NCBI RefSeq assembly: GCF_000374825.1
Contig: NZ_KB895377.1
Coordinates: forward strand, 1 to 64,000
Direction of reading: 5' to 3'
DNA: 64,000 nt
Origin: Paenibacillus sanguinis 2301083 = DSM 16941
GTDB taxonomy: Bacteria > Bacillota > Bacilli > Paenibacillales > Paenibacillaceae
The translations under genes and the position numbers were made by a program. Of this stretch, positions 9,268 to 17,729 are shown piece after piece (positions within the stretch are counted from its first letter, which is position 1; every line of letters begins with the position of its first letter). A model generated the notes under the pieces. That model was not told the DNA's origin, did not search any database, and saw nothing but the letters and a program-made list of their open reading frames with translations.

Positions 9268-10227
9268 ATGAAAAAGAGTATGCTTTTGGTTTTGACTTTG
9301 GTACTGAGCTTGACATTGGCCGCTTGTGGTCAAAGCAACAATGCAGCACAAAACAACAACACTCCTGGGTCGAACGGCGCATCTACGAATGAAGCTGCTC
9401 CAAACAACGCTGGTGGTGAAGAAAAGACAACATCAGATCTGTCGGGATCACTTCTGGCAGTAGGTTCATCGGCTCTTCAACCATTGGTAGACGAAGCTTC
9501 CAAGAAGTTCATGGATGAGAACCCTAACGTTTCTATACAAGTTCAAGGCGGCGGTAGCGGTACTGGCTTAACGCAAGTGTCCGGCGGACAAGCTGATATC
9601 GGTAACTCTGACGTATTTGCTGAAGAGAAGCTTGATGCGGCTGCAGCAGCTGAATTGGTTGATCATCAAGTTGCCGTTGTAGCAATGGCTGCTGTTATCA
9701 ACCCTGACATCACGATTGACGACTTGTCAAAAGATCAACTGGTGCAAATCTTCACGGGAAAAGTAACAAACTGGAAAGATCTTGGTGGTCCGGATCAAGC
9801 GATCCAGATTATCAACCGTCCTTCAAGCTCCGGTACTCGTGCTACATTTGAAAAGTACGCTTTGGGTACCAAGACAGAAGATCTTCAAGGTTCGATTCAA
9901 GAGGACTCTTCCGGTACAGTTAAGAAGCTTGTTGGCGAAACACCTGGAGCTATCGGATACCTTGCCTTGTCCTACCTGGATGAGAGCGTTAAGGCTGTTA
10001 AATACGAAGGCGTAGAAGCTAACGAAGAGAACGTAGCCAACGGTAGCTATCCAGTATGGGCTTACCAGCATATGTACACGAAGGGTGAGCCGAATGAAGT
10101 GGCTAAGGCATTCCTTGACTACATGGTTTCCCCTGAAATACAAGAAAATGATGTAGTGGAATTGGGCTACATTCCAGCTAGCAAGATGCAAGTTAAACGT
10201 GATGTGGACGGCAACATTACGAAATAA
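9268..10227 (+). CDS. pstS: Phosphate-binding lipoprotein PstS
   Basis: Extracellular phosphate receptor of the Pst importer. Lipoprotein signal MKKSMLLVLTLVLSLTLAAC with lipobox Cys 20, then an Asn/Ala/Gly-rich linker. Phosphate-binding segments typical of the family are visible: VGSSALQPLVDEA, GGGSGTG and RPSSSGTRATFEKYA. Start ATG 9268 follows GGGGGAT; the frame is open back to 9211, but that includes the -10 region. 319 aa. Pho-box promoter upstream; an attenuator-like hairpin separates it from pstC. Confidence 0.96.
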   Translation: MKKSMLLVLTLVLSLTLAACGQSNNAAQNNNTPGSNGASTNEAAPNNAGGEEKTTSDLSGSLLAVGSSALQPLVDEASKKFMDENPNVSIQVQGGGSGTGLTQVSGGQADIGNSDVFAEEKLDAAAAAELVDHQVAVVAMAAVINPDITIDDLSKDQLVQIFTGKVTNWKDLGGPDQAIQIINRPSSSGTRATFEKYALGTKTEDLQGSIQEDSSGTVKKLVGETPGAIGYLALSYLDESVKAVKYEGVEANEENVANGSYPVWAYQHMYTKGEPNEVAKAFLDYMVSPEIQENDVVELGYIPASKMQVKRDVDGNITK

Positions 10228-10258
10228 GATTACCAGATAAACATCATATTAGCAGGAT

Positions 10259-10285
10259 AAGAGGCGGACCATTCTGCCTCTTTCT
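10259..10285 (+). terminator. Attenuator-like hairpin between pstS and pstC
   Basis: AAGAGGC (10259-10265) pairs with GCCTCTT (10276-10282), followed by a short T-rich stretch (TTTCTG). A leaky stop here would give more pstS than pstCAB mRNA, as is common for binding-protein genes. Confidence 0.6.
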
Positions 10286-10310
10286 GTGCTGCTGCAAAGG
10301 GAGAGGTTTC

Positions 10311-11213
10311 ATGGCTCAGTCCGGCGGAAGAAAAAAAGTACAGCCGCATATCATAGAGGAATGGACCGGCAAAATATACGCTTCATTATGCATAGTATTT
10401 CTGGTTGTGACGATCTTCTCGATGGTTTATTTTGTTGCAACCAAAGGATTAAGCACCTTTTTTCAAGACGGGATCGCATTTAGTGAAATTTTTGGGAGCG
10501 CTGATTGGAAGCCAGGGGGAGAGCCGCCGGTTTATGGCGCTTTGCCGTTCATTCTCGGTTCCTTTAGCACTTCTTTGCTTGCAGCCTTGATTGCTGCTCC
10601 GCTAGGCATTTGCGCAGCTTTATTCATGGTTGAAATTATGCCGAAATTCGGTAAGAAGTATCTGCAACCGGTCATTGAACTATTGGCAGGTATTCCTTCG
10701 GTTGTTTACGGCTTTGTTGGTCTTAGCGTGATCGTTCCTTTTTACCGGGATCTTTTCCCGGGTCAAGGTTTGGGTATCATGGCAGGAGCAACTGTATTGT
10801 CAATCATGATTCTGCCGACCATTACATCGATCGCGACGGATGCGCTTTCCGCATTGCCTCCCGGTTTGAAAGAAGGCTCTTACGCTTTGGGAGCCACGCG
10901 TTGGCAAACTTTATCTCGTACTGTTATTCCTACAACCTTGCCAGCATTGATGACCGGTGTTGTGCTTGGCATGGCTCGCGCCTTTGGCGAGGCTCTTGCG
11001 GTGCAAATGGTTATCGGTAACGCTCCGCATATTCCAAGCTCACTCTTCGAATCGACTTCGACACTGACCAGTGTCATTACGCTGAGTATGGGGAATACGG
11101 TAATGGGTACCACACCAAATAATGTGCTCTGGACGCTAGCGTTAATCTTGATGTTGATGACATTTGTATTCGTCTTTGTCGTACGCTGGCTTGAAAGGAG
11201 AGCGAAGTCATGA
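10311..11213 (+). CDS. pstC: Phosphate ABC transporter permease PstC
   Basis: Inner-membrane permease with about six transmembrane segments. The EAA loop that contacts the ATPase is seen as LPPGLKEGSYALGATRWQT. SD GGGAGAGG lies before ATG 10311. 300 aa, normal. Its stop overlaps the pstA start (ATGA at 11210-11213). Confidence 0.96.
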   Translation: MAQSGGRKKVQPHIIEEWTGKIYASLCIVFLVVTIFSMVYFVATKGLSTFFQDGIAFSEIFGSADWKPGGEPPVYGALPFILGSFSTSLLAALIAAPLGICAALFMVEIMPKFGKKYLQPVIELLAGIPSVVYGFVGLSVIVPFYRDLFPGQGLGIMAGATVLSIMILPTITSIATDALSALPPGLKEGSYALGATRWQTLSRTVIPTTLPALMTGVVLGMARAFGEALAVQMVIGNAPHIPSSLFESTSTLTSVITLSMGNTVMGTTPNNVLWTLALILMLMTFVFVFVVRWLERRAKS

Positions 11214-12097
11214 GTGCAAGAACAGTAGACAAAATTGCAACAACCGTCATCATTCTGTTTGCCGGGATAATTGTGCTCATTATGCTGGGCTTGCTGGGAT
11301 TTATTTTTTTCCGGGGACTCGGTCATATCAGCTTTGATTTCCTGACGTCCCCGCCGGAAACCATCAAGGCAGGCGGCGGGATTGGTCCGCAATTATTTAA
11401 CTCCTTATTCCTGCTGGTGCTTACGTTAATTATCACCATTCCTTTGGGATTGGGTGCAGGAATTTATATGAGCGAATACGCCAAGCCGGGCAGAGTAACG
11501 GACTTTATTCGATTGATTGTCGAAGTGCTGTCCTCTTTCCCATCCATCGTTGTGGGCTTGTTTGGTTTGCTCGTTATCGTTAACTTATTTGGCTTTGGCT
11601 TCTCCCTGTTCTCAGGCGCACTGGCATTGACGGTATTTAATCTGCCGTTGATGGTTCGGATTACAGAGCAGGGAATGGCTAGCGTTCCGCAGGCACAGAA
11701 GGAAGCCAGTCTGGCGCTGGGCTTGTCCAAATGGAAGACGATCAGTTCAATTATGCTTCCGATTGCTCTGCCAATCATTCTGACAGGAACCATTCTGGCG
11801 GCCGGCCGTGTATTCGGTGAAGCAGCGGCCCTGTTATTCACAGCGGGTATGAGTAGTCCAAGGCTTGACTTCGGGAACTGGAACCCGTTCAGCCCGACGT
11901 CTCCGTTAAACCCATTCCGTCCGGCTGAGACGCTGGCCGTACATATTTGGAAGATCAATTCTGAGGGGTTGGCTCCGGATGCTCCGGAAATTGCTGCCGG
12001 CGCTTCGGCCGTTCTGATCATCACTGTACTGCTGTTCAACTTGCTGGCACGCTGGCTTGGACGCATGATGTTCAAGAAATTTACGGCAACGAAATAG
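11210..12097 (+). CDS. pstA: Phosphate ABC transporter permease PstA
   Basis: Second permease subunit, partner of PstC. It has several hydrophobic segments and the EAA loop VPQAQKEASLALGLSKWKT. 295 aa. Translationally coupled to pstC and followed 12 bp later by pstB2 behind AGGAGGAC. Confidence 0.96.
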   Translation: MSARTVDKIATTVIILFAGIIVLIMLGLLGFIFFRGLGHISFDFLTSPPETIKAGGGIGPQLFNSLFLLVLTLIITIPLGLGAGIYMSEYAKPGRVTDFIRLIVEVLSSFPSIVVGLFGLLVIVNLFGFGFSLFSGALALTVFNLPLMVRITEQGMASVPQAQKEASLALGLSKWKTISSIMLPIALPIILTGTILAAGRVFGEAAALLFTAGMSSPRLDFGNWNPFSPTSPLNPFRPAETLAVHIWKINSEGLAPDAPEIAAGASAVLIITVLLFNLLARWLGRMMFKKFTATK

Positions 12098-12109
12098 GAG
12101 GACGAAGCA

Positions 12110-12868
12110 GTGCAAAATATCGGATTGGCCACAAAAGACTTAAGTGTATTTTACGGCGAGAAGCAAGCTGTTAAAAATATATCGCTTGATTTCGCGACCC
12201 GTCAGGTCACTGCCTTGATCGGACCTTCCGGGTGCGGTAAATCCACCTTCTTGCGAAGCTTGAACCGAATGAATGATCTAATTAGCGATGCGCGCATTAC
12301 GGGTGAGGTGTGGATCGGGGACGACAATATCCTGGACCCCAAGACTGATGTCGTGCTGTTGCGTCAAAAGATCGGCATGGTCTGGCAACGTCCAAACCCT
12401 TTCCATAAGTCGATTTATGAGAATATTGCGTTTGGTCCCCGTTATCATGGTATCCGTAACAAGAAGCAACTTGATCAGATTGTGGAGGAGGCCTTGACGA
12501 AGGCGGCGCTTTGGGATGAAACCAAGGATCGGTTGCATAAGTCTGCATTGGCCTTATCCGGGGGACAGCAGCAGCGGCTATGCATTGCCAGATCGATTGC
12601 AGTTAATCCAAGCATTATTCTGATGGATGAGCCGGCATCTGCTCTTGACCCGGTATCGAGTGCAAAAATTGAAGAGCTGATTGCCGAGCTCAAGCAGGAA
12701 TACTGCATTATCATCGTTACGCACAACATGCATCAAGCTGCCCGGGTATCGGAGAAGACAGCGTTCTTCTTGATGGGAGAGGTCGTGGAGTTTGATGATA
12801 CGAGCAAAATATTTACCAACCCAGCGGAGAAACGTACGGATGATTACATATCCGGGAGATTTGGCTGA
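12110..12868 (+). CDS. pstB: Phosphate ABC transporter ATPase PstB (operon copy)
   Basis: Complete ABC ATPase: Walker [11 protein letters not shown]-loop [10 protein letters not shown], signature LSGGQQQR, Walker [13 protein letters not shown], switch His in [13 protein letters not shown] start after AGGAGG. 252 aa. The cognate ATPase of PstCA; clearly paralogous to the copy at 1843. Confidence 0.96.
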   Translation: MQNIGLATKDLSVFYGEKQAVKNISLDFATRQVTALIGPSGCGKSTFLRSLNRMNDLISDARITGEVWIGDDNILDPKTDVVLLRQKIGMVWQRPNPFHKSIYENIAFGPRYHGIRNKKQLDQIVEEALTKAALWDETKDRLHKSALALSGGQQQRLCIARSIAVNPSIILMDEPASALDPVSSAKIEELIAELKQEYCIIIVTHNMHQAARVSEKTAFFLMGEVVEFDDTSKIFTNPAEKRTDDYISGRFG

Positions 12869-12901
12869 GCCAACTTTTTACTAAATTGAATGATACGCGA
12901 C

Positions 12902-12944
12902 AGGCCGAGCGGGAGATTACATCATCTCCGTGCTCGGCCTCTTT
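12902..12944 (+). terminator. Terminator of pstSCAB
   Basis: AGGCCGAGC (12902-12910) pairs with GCTCGGCCT (12932-12940), with an inner GGAGAT/ATCTCC helix; CTTT follows. Long stem, modest T-run. Confidence 0.75.
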
Positions 12945-13041
12945 GCACATTAAGTCATGGGAAGCATACGAGTAGCTATTCGCCTTCTCTGGCACGGGAC
13001 TTTTGATGGGAGCATTTCCCCGACTAAGGGCCATTTAAGTT

Positions 13042-13069
13042 TTGAGAAACTCGTATATACTAGTAATAT
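13042..13069 (+). promoter_or_regulatory. Possible promoter of the DedA gene
   Basis: TTGAGA (13042-13047), 16 bp, TAATAT (13064-13069), 56 bp before the start codon. An alternative -10 is TATAAT at 13067. Confidence 0.45.
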
Positions 13070-13124
13070 AATAATCAAGAATAAGTCATCAGATGTGCCT
13101 TGAATCATCAAAGGAGATCGAATT

Positions 13125-13748
13125 ATGAACGTGCTGGACTGGATTGAGCGAATGTTTGAGCAATACGGTTACTTTGTCCTGTTGTTTGGATTGCCTGTTG
13201 ACTTTATTGCCTTGCCGTTGCCTCCCGGACAAACGACATTAACTTATACGGGCTATTTGAGCTACGAAAGGATTATAAGCTTGCCGTGGGCCTTGCTTGC
13301 CGCATATGCAGGCTCTTTTATCGGCATAACTGCCACTTACTTTATCGGTTACCGTGTTGGGGCTCCACTTGCCGAGCGTTACGGCAAATGGATTTTGCTA
13401 AAACCGGTGTATTTGCAGCGTACACGGAAGGTCTATGAGAAATATGGAAACAAAATGCTGCTGATCAGCTTCTTCATCCCAGGAGTAAGGCAATTTTTTG
13501 GTTATTTCGTGGGCATGATCCGTGTCCCATTCCGGATTTTTGCTTTATATGCTAGCGTGGGCGCGGGTCTCTGGGTCAGCTTATTTGTTGGTATCGGCTA
13601 CATATTTGGGGAACAATGGCAGGTTGCCATCCATTGGGTGGAGAAATACATAATTTATTTCTTTATCGGTGCTGGGGGGATAGCGTCCGCACTGATCTAT
13701 GTGAAGTGGCGTAAGTGGAGGCTGAAGGTGGCCAAGCTTTCACGTTGA
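13125..13748 (+). CDS. DedA/VTT-family membrane protein
   Basis: 207-aa integral membrane protein of the DedA family. Conserved blocks are visible: the N-terminal loop PLPPGQTTL, GYRVGAPLAERYGKW, and FIPGVRQFFGYFVGMIR with its essential Arg. DedA relatives in Gram-positives have been shown to flip undecaprenyl phosphate or phosphatidylethanolamine; which lipid applies here cannot be read from sequence. SD AAAGGAG before the ATG; monocistronic. Confidence 0.92.
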   Translation: MNVLDWIERMFEQYGYFVLLFGLPVDFIALPLPPGQTTLTYTGYLSYERIISLPWALLAAYAGSFIGITATYFIGYRVGAPLAERYGKWILLKPVYLQRTRKVYEKYGNKMLLISFFIPGVRQFFGYFVGMIRVPFRIFALYASVGAGLWVSLFVGIGYIFGEQWQVAIHWVEKYIIYFFIGAGGIASALIYVKWRKWRLKVAKLSR

Positions 13749-13752
13749 CGGG

Positions 13753-13786
13753 AAAGGCGCGAACTCTCGCTTCCGCGCCTTTTTTG
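13753..13786 (+). terminator. Terminator after DedA gene
   Basis: AAAGGCGCG pairs with CGCGCCTTT (12-base loop), followed by a T-run. Confidence 0.85.
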
Positions 13787-13796
13787 CTATATAAGA

Positions 13797-14033
13797 TTAC
13801 TTTTTGCTTCGTAAAATCAAAAAATCATCGATCAATGCTTCCTCGGTTTCTTCTCCGGGAGTGGCTTTGCCGCTTTTTGTTGTTTCTTCCTTCAGCTTCA
13901 ACAGGGAGAGCAACTCAAATAGGTCTCCAAGGACATTGAAGCCAGCTCCGATAATAGCGAGGTCGTCCGAAGAGATGTCATTATCTGCGCGCCTTTTGTA
14001 TTGGCGTCTCTTTTTTCCTCCCAAGAGCACCAC
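13797..14033 (-). CDS. Hypothetical protein, small charged
   Basis: Up to 78 aa. Basic N-terminus (KKRRQYKRR), a hydrophobic-helical middle (LAIIGAGFNVLGDLFELLSLLKL) and an acidic C-terminal part. I do not recognise it. Start is ambiguous: GTG 14033 or GTG 14030, with AGCAGG just upstream. It is convergent with dedA across that gene's terminator. Confidence 0.6.
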   Translation of the reverse strand: MVLLGGKKRRQYKRRADNDISSDDLAIIGAGFNVLGDLFELLSLLKLKEETTKSGKATPGEETEEALIDDFLILRSKK

Positions 14034-14219
14034 CTGCTTTTAATATTGACTTGCTTTGTTGTATTATATGCAGGTTCTTGCAAGCTTGATTAGGCAATAG
14101 GAACGGCTTGCCATGCGAATGGGATAACGGGCTATTTTTTCGCTTCTCCGCGAATGTGCCGTGTCTTTCGGCAAGCCCTCCTAATATGATGTTCTATAAT
14201 CACAGAAGGAGGGAAAACA

Positions 14220-14345
14220 ATGTCGGGATATGAAAATAGCGTGGGCAATGTTGGTTGCGGCGGCGGTGGACTCTGGACTTCCACGGGGACAATTCTTGTG
14301 TTGTTCATCTTGTTGGTTATCATCTCCAGAGCGTTCGTACTGTAA
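14220..14345 (+). CDS. YjcZ-family sporulation miniprotein (copy 1)
   Basis: 41 aa. A Gly-rich N-terminus (VGCGGGG) is followed by one membrane helix (WTSTGTILVLFILLVIISR). This layout matches YjcZ-like small proteins found in Bacillus and Paenibacillus spores or forespore membranes. A perfect SD (AGAAGGAGGG) precedes ATG 14220. The core from WTSTG to IISR is identical to the second copy at 52477. A strong terminator follows directly. Confidence 0.85.
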   Translation: MSGYENSVGNVGCGGGGLWTSTGTILVLFILLVIISRAFVL

Positions 14346-14362
14346 TCTATTGATATGACGAC

Positions 14363-14396
14363 AAGGAAAGGCCCTGCAGAAGCAGGGCCTTTCCTT
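14363..14396. terminator. Bidirectional terminator between yjcZ-1 and radical SAM gene
   Basis: AAGGAAAGGCCCTGC and GCAGGGCCTTTCCTT form a perfect 15-bp stem with an AGAA loop, between convergent genes. Confidence 0.85.
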
Positions 14397-14411
14397 GCCT
14401 TAAGAGTCTAT

Positions 14412-15362
14412 TTAGCTACCTTGAGGAAATAATGCATCGAGTGCTGGACAAGGCTCAGTATCGAGGAAATGCTTCAAGGCTGTTGGCATGTTGTTGAAGA
14501 TATCCTTCAGGGAGGTTCCCTGATAAATATTGCCGATGATCACCGGGTAGCAAAGCTCGGAGATCAAGATGTCGCCATTGCCATGAAGGTGCAATTGTTT
14601 CTTGCCCTCGATGCAATGGGAGAAGTGGATGCCTGGTTGGTCGGCGAAGCCAAGCTCGCCGGCAAAGCGGTCCATACAGGTGAAGTATATAATACCGTCC
14701 TCCCGTTTCGCATCAATCAGCTCTTGTACCGCACGCTTGAGCTGATCCCGGGCAGCAATGGCCTTCCAGCCCGTATGCTCCATACGGATGCTGTTCTGAA
14801 TTTCATGTGTACGCACACCAAGCTGATAAACGTGGTCCCCGATTTCCCCCAGATGATGCTCGGTTTCCTCGAACAGGAGCGTTTCCAGGACAGTATCGAT
14901 TGAACTGGCCGCCGAGTAGGCAATATTCTCCCTGATCTTGTGGTACACCGATTCCGGCATGCCGTAATAGCGGGAGAAGTTGGCAGCATCGGTGAAATTG
15001 AACGAGATATGTAGCGTGGTGAGTCCGGCTGCCTCCAACTGATCAATACGGGCAGGATTCAGCAGACTGGCATTTGAATTCAATTGAGTCTCAATGCCAT
15101 TCGCGGAACAGTAGTTGACGATTTCCAGGCAATCCTGAAATTTTAAAGTCACTTCTCCACCGGAAAGGCGAACCCGGCGAATCGTCCCGATTTCTTCCAG
15201 CAGTCGGGTCACTTCTTTGCCGCTGATACTGTTGCCGTCATTTCTTTCGTACGCGCAGCAATAATCACATTTAAAATTACAGCTTGAGGTAACGCCAACC
15301 TCAAGGGCTTCCAGCCCATACACAGCAGGCTTTTGCAACTCAAGAAATTTATACTTTTGCAT
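14412..15362 (-). CDS. Radical SAM protein, substrate unknown
   Basis: 316 aa. The [4Fe-4S] cluster motif CNFKCDYC is near residue 28, followed by the SAM-binding RLSGGEVTL, so the core is a MoaA-like radical SAM domain. Two more Cys in the C-terminal part (SHCIEGKK and SELCYP) and one near the end (EPCPAL) suggest a SPASM- or twitch-like auxiliary cluster region. Start ATG 15362 follows AGGAGG at 9 bases; an upstream in-frame ATG (15389) would place the SD inside the gene. It stands alone, with no obvious precursor peptide or transporter beside it, so I cannot name the substrate. Peptide modification is one possibility by family. Confidence 0.8.
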   Translation of the reverse strand: MQKYKFLELQKPAVYGLEALEVGVTSSCNFKCDYCCAYERNDGNSISGKEVTRLLEEIGTIRRVRLSGGEVTLKFQDCLEIVNYCSANGIETQLNSNASLLNPARIDQLEAAGLTTLHISFNFTDAANFSRYYGMPESVYHKIRENIAYSAASSIDTVLETLLFEETEHHLGEIGDHVYQLGVRTHEIQNSIRMEHTGWKAIAARDQLKRAVQELIDAKREDGIIYFTCMDRFAGELGFADQPGIHFSHCIEGKKQLHLHGNGDILISELCYPVIIGNIYQGTSLKDIFNNMPTALKHFLDTEPCPALDALFPQGS

Positions 15363-15511
15363 AAGCTTAGTCCTCCTGATTATTTCCAAATCCTATTTGA
15401 TCCTTAGTGATTATAAGGCTTATGAGCTGCGGAGCTTTATGACTTTTTTAACGTTGAATTTACCGGTTGACAGGCCTATAACAATTTTATATACTATAAT
15501 AGTCGTCTAAC

Positions 15512-15587
15512 GGGGCCTTAGCTCAGCTGGGAGAGCGCATCGCTGGCAGCGATGAGGTCAGGGGTTCGATCCCCCTAGGCTCCACCA
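15512..15587 (+). tRNA. tRNA-Ala (GGC)
   Basis: 76 nt including encoded CCA. All four stems pair; the anticodon loop is CTGGCAG, giving anticodon GGC (codon GCC). It directly precedes tRNA-Lys. Confidence 0.97.
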
Positions 15588-15593
15588 AATTGC

Positions 15594-15666
15594 GGACTTT
15601 TAGCTCAGTTGGTAGAGCAGTAGACTCTTAATCTATTTGTCCAGGGTTCGAGTCCCTGAAGGTCCA
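15594..15666 (+). tRNA. tRNA-Lys (CTT)
   Basis: 73 nt. Acceptor GGACTTT/AAGGTCC, anticodon loop CTCTTAA, anticodon CTT (codon AAG). The 3' CCA is not encoded: TCCA follows the discriminator A. A terminator follows. Confidence 0.95.
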
Positions 15667-15669
15667 TCC

Positions 15670-15702
15670 AAGAAGAACGGTAGCGATACCGTTCTTCTTT
15701 GC
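15670..15702 (+). terminator. Terminator of the tRNA operon
   Basis: A perfect 13-bp stem (AAGAAGAACGGTA/TACCGTTCTTCTT) with a GCGA loop, ending in T. Confidence 0.85.
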
Positions 15703-15839
15703 TGTCTAAATACTTGAACCCTAGATAGGGATAGCCGCGCCAGGACTTTCCCTGACACGGCTATTTTACGTCTGTTGCCCCGGAAAGAGGCAAACCTCCA
15801 AGTCTCATCACATTTCTCTTGGGAGGGCTGATAGAAGGC

Positions 15840-16148
15840 TTACTGCCGGATAAGCAAAATTCTTGCTGCGGGAACAACGACATGTTGCCCTTGTTCATCC
15901 ATCAATTCCAGAGAATCCCGGTGCAGGTTGACCAGGATGCCATGTAGGCTATGCTCCCGGGTCTCCACGGTGACGCATTGGCCGGCAATTGCAGTCATGC
16001 GCTCCACGGTGCCGGCATCGGGAAAAGAGGCGGCTGCAAAGGCTTGCTCCAATTGCTCGATACGGCTCGTTAACAGCTCCAGCTTGGCTTGCAGCAACCG
16101 AATGCGCCTGCGCAGCGGACCATTGAGCAGAAAGCGCAGAACACTCAT
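15840..16148 (-). CDS. Hypothetical protein, coiled coil plus small beta domain
   Basis: 102 aa. Residues about 15-40 form a leucine-rich coiled coil (LLQAKLELLTSRIEQLEQAF). The C-terminal half (QCVTVETREHSLHGILVNLH and the following DSLELMDEQGQHVVVPAARI) resembles the small beta-barrel of DUF2642-like spore/coat proteins; this similarity is by eye only. ATG 16148 has SD AAGGGGG; the longer in-frame start at 16226 lacks one. Confidence 0.6.
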   Translation of the reverse strand: MSVLRFLLNGPLRRRIRLLQAKLELLTSRIEQLEQAFAAASFPDAGTVERMTAIAGQCVTVETREHSLHGILVNLHRDSLELMDEQGQHVVVPAARILLIRQ

Positions 16149-16338
16149 AAGATACACCCCCTTCCTCAGATCGATATCTCCCAAGGAAGGGCCTGCGTAC
16201 TTGTACCCTTCTTTTGCAGAAGACATTATATCTTATGTTGCTAGATTCATAGAGTTCGGGTGGGTCCGCTTTTCTGGGGCTATTCGTTATGTTATGCTGG
16301 AAGCAAGTGACGAATCAAAGCAAAAAGGAGCTGATGAC

Positions 16339-16626
16339 ATGATCAAACATATCGTATTATTTAAACTGAAGGATGCTGCACCGGCAAGCATTGAGCGGAC
16401 GGTTCAGGTATTGCGCGGTCTGGAAGGCAAGGTAGAGCAATTGCGCAGCCTGGAGGTGGGAACCGATGTCATACGCTCCCCGCGTTCTTATGATATCGCT
16501 TTGATCGCTACCTTTGATTCCCTGGAGGATCTTGAGGGATATCAGGTTCATCCCGAACATAAGAAGGTTATTGAGCATATGACCGAAGTACGAGACACCC
16601 AAGTTGCGGTAGATTTTGAATTTTAA
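16339..16626 (+). CDS. Dabb (stress-responsive alpha/beta-barrel) domain protein
   Basis: 95 aa. It begins MIKHIVLFKLKD, the typical Dabb start, and contains RSYDIALIATFDSLEDLEGY and HPEHKKVIEHM, which complete the ferredoxin-like dimeric barrel. Biochemical role unknown in bacteria; plant and fungal relatives include polyketide cyclases. SD AAAGGAG fixes ATG 16339; the frame is open well upstream but overlaps the divergent gene. Confidence 0.88.
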   Translation: MIKHIVLFKLKDAAPASIERTVQVLRGLEGKVEQLRSLEVGTDVIRSPRSYDIALIATFDSLEDLEGYQVHPEHKKVIEHMTEVRDTQVAVDFEF

Positions 16627-16713
16627 GATTCACTTTTGATAAATTGGCGTATTATACAGGTAAGGGACATTGGCATAGAGGGACAAGCTTCACCGTTTTC
16701 AGGAGGTATTGCA

Positions 16714-17148
16714 ATGTATTATGTGAATCGGGAACAAATTGAACGAAGACTTGAAATTATTCCGGAATTGCTTCAGGTACTTGGCCAGATGTCCCAGAGA
16801 GAACGTCCCCTCATTGAACGGTATGCCCAGGAGCGTGCGCTGCATCTTGCCGTAGAGATCGTGACAGATGTAGGCAGTTATCTCATTGATGGCTTCATTA
16901 TGCGCGATGCTAGCAGTTACGAGGATATCGTGGACATCATGCTGGATGAGAAGGTCATCGACAGGGACATGCATGCTGTCTTGGTTAAGCTGGTGCGGCT
17001 TCGGAAGCCGCTAGTGCAGGAATATTTCCTGAGCCAGCAAGAGACTGACGAGTGGACACAGGATTTACCGGAGGTGCTCGAGACTTTTTCAACAAAGGTA
17101 CTAAGTTATTTGGAACAGGAAGGCGTTTATAGCCCATTGGCTAAATAA
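16714..17148 (+). CDS. DUF86/HepT-like protein (YutE type)
   Basis: 144 aa, all helical, of the HepT/DUF86 family. HepT toxins are RNases with an R-x4-H-x-Y motif; here the matching place reads RKPLVQEY, with Gln instead of His. No MntA-type nucleotidyltransferase antitoxin is adjacent. A toxin role is therefore doubtful, and it probably resembles the solitary YutE of Bacilli. SD AGGAGG precedes ATG 16714; an upstream in-frame ATG (16636) has none. Confidence 0.8.
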   Translation: MYYVNREQIERRLEIIPELLQVLGQMSQRERPLIERYAQERALHLAVEIVTDVGSYLIDGFIMRDASSYEDIVDIMLDEKVIDRDMHAVLVKLVRLRKPLVQEYFLSQQETDEWTQDLPEVLETFSTKVLSYLEQEGVYSPLAK

Positions 17149-17251
17149 AATTGTTGTCTATGTGTGACCAGTCGGATTGTTGTTGCTTATAATACATTAA
17201 GATATGGGCATTCGCCCTGATACGGGGAATGCTGAAAAGGAGAGATGAGGT

Positions 17252-17668
17252 ATGAGTAAAGGTAATAAAGGTTGGTTGTTAGGTGCAGCGATCGGTACGA
17301 TCATCGGTTCGGTGACGGCATTGCTGTTTGCGCCAAAGCCAGGCAAAGAGCTTCGTAAGGACATCGCGGATGGGGCTCGCCAGGTTGGAGAGAAGACCCA
17401 GGAGGTTGCCGGGATGGTGACGGAGAAAGGGACTGTTTTGGTGGATAAAGTGAAAGAAACAGCCGGAGATATCATTACGGATATTCGCCAGGTGACCAAG
17501 GAAAAAGCGGAGCAGGTATCCGATATCGTGGAAGACACAGTGGAAACTGTAAAAGAGGTCAAGACCGTGGTGCTGGGTGTAGTTGATCCGGAGACAGATG
17601 GCAAGGATGCCGAGGCTGCTACTCTTGAAGCTGCGGTTACTGCGGAAGAGGACGGAGACGTTAAATAA
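17252..17668 (+). CDS. YtxH-domain protein
   Basis: 138 aa. One N-terminal membrane segment (GWLLGAAIGTIIGSVTALLFAPKPG, the YtxH signature ending in FAPKPGKELR), then a long Lys/Glu/Val-rich amphipathic region with 11-residue-like repeats resembling late-embryogenesis/apolipoprotein helices. YtxH proteins are induced by general stress in Bacillus. SD AAAAGGAGAG. Confidence 0.88.
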   Translation: MSKGNKGWLLGAAIGTIIGSVTALLFAPKPGKELRKDIADGARQVGEKTQEVAGMVTEKGTVLVDKVKETAGDIITDIRQVTKEKAEQVSDIVEDTVETVKEVKTVVLGVVDPETDGKDAEAATLEAAVTAEEDGDVK

Positions 17669-17702
17669 GTTGGTTTTGCTGACATGACGATATGGCCTAA
17701 TG

Positions 17703-17729
17703 GGGGACCCTGGAATCGGGGTCCTTTTT
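17703..17729 (+). terminator. Terminator after ytxH-like gene
   Basis: GGACCC pairs with GGGTCC (8-base loop), then TTTTT. Confidence 0.8.

Noticed and set aside
11464..12132. 222-codon antisense ORF over pstA
   Set aside because: Shadow of pstA, extending past both its ends without SD.
14132..14323. 63-codon minus ORF overlapping yjcZ-1
   Set aside because: Shadow of the well-supported 41-aa plus-strand gene.
14220..15362. RiPP idea: YjcZ-1 as precursor of the radical SAM enzyme
   Set aside because: The genes are convergent and separated by a strong terminator, and a YjcZ paralogue occurs far away without such an enzyme.
16714..17148. HepT/MntA toxin-antitoxin system
   Set aside because: Catalytic His absent and no nucleotidyltransferase next to it.
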